A DNA stretch of 6,062 nt, taken from contig JAZOSN010000054.1 of assembly GCA_045657105.1 (NCBI GenBank), forward strand, positions 1 to 6,062. The letters are read 5' to 3'. A program made the translations under genes and the position numbers. Shown here piece after piece: positions 6,058 through 6,062 of this stretch (positions are counted from its first letter, which is position 1; every line of letters begins with the position of its first letter). The DNA is from SIG672 sp045657105. GTDB taxonomy: Bacteria; Bacillota; Clostridia; Oscillospirales; CAG-272. The notes beneath the pieces were generated by a model. That model ran no database searches. It was not told the DNA's origin and saw only the letters and a program-made list of their open reading frames with translations.

Positions 6058-6062
6058 GAGCT

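Noticed and set aside
1..6062. CRISPR array, insertion sequence or phage genes
   Set aside because: No regularly spaced repeats, no transposase or integrase frame, and no phage-type proteins were seen. The genes are all housekeeping or lipid-metabolism types.

Overview
The window looks like an ordinary chromosomal stretch from an anaerobic Firmicute. A member of the Clostridia is most likely, perhaps an uncultured Oscillospirales/Christensenellales-type gut lineage. The reasons are AGGAG-type ribosome sites before every gene, a consensus sigma-A promoter, a MarR-DegV-YloV gene set typical of Firmicutes, and a tandem GluRS-GlnRS pair. The genus is inference; nothing in the window fixes it. All protein genes are on the + strand, and a tRNA gene converges on them from the right edge.

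Region 1 (2-2577) is a translation operon. It holds the 3' part of gltX (glutamyl-tRNA synthetase, cut by the left edge) and, 23 bases later, a complete glnS (glutaminyl-tRNA synthetase). A strong hairpin terminator closes it. The presence of GlnRS implies direct charging of tRNA-Gln.

Region 2 (2578-5816) is a self-contained cassette. A textbook promoter (TTGACA, 17-base spacer, TATAAT) carries two perfect palindromes over its -35 and -10 boxes. It drives a MarR-family regulator, a DegV-family fatty-acid-binding protein (FakB type) and a DAK2/YloV-family kinase (FakA type), spaced 36 and 34 bases apart and closed by a terminator. The likely job is phosphorylation of fatty acids bound to the DegV protein, to give acyl-phosphate for phospholipid synthesis. 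The linked MarR protein would set the level, much as FabT links lipid supply to transcription in streptococci. The kinase and binding-protein roles rest on family knowledge and conserved residues; the regulatory role is inference.

Region 3 (5817-6062) is non-coding. It holds an intact tRNA-Leu(UAG) on the - strand with its own terminator. Between the two terminators lies a short, highly structured stretch. It starts with a decayed copy of the tRNA-Leu 3' end, apparently fused to the anticodon loop across a shared six-base repeat. That copy is part of a nested set of inverted repeats that can fold into a compact three-way junction (about 5835-5926). This is the least explained part of the window.
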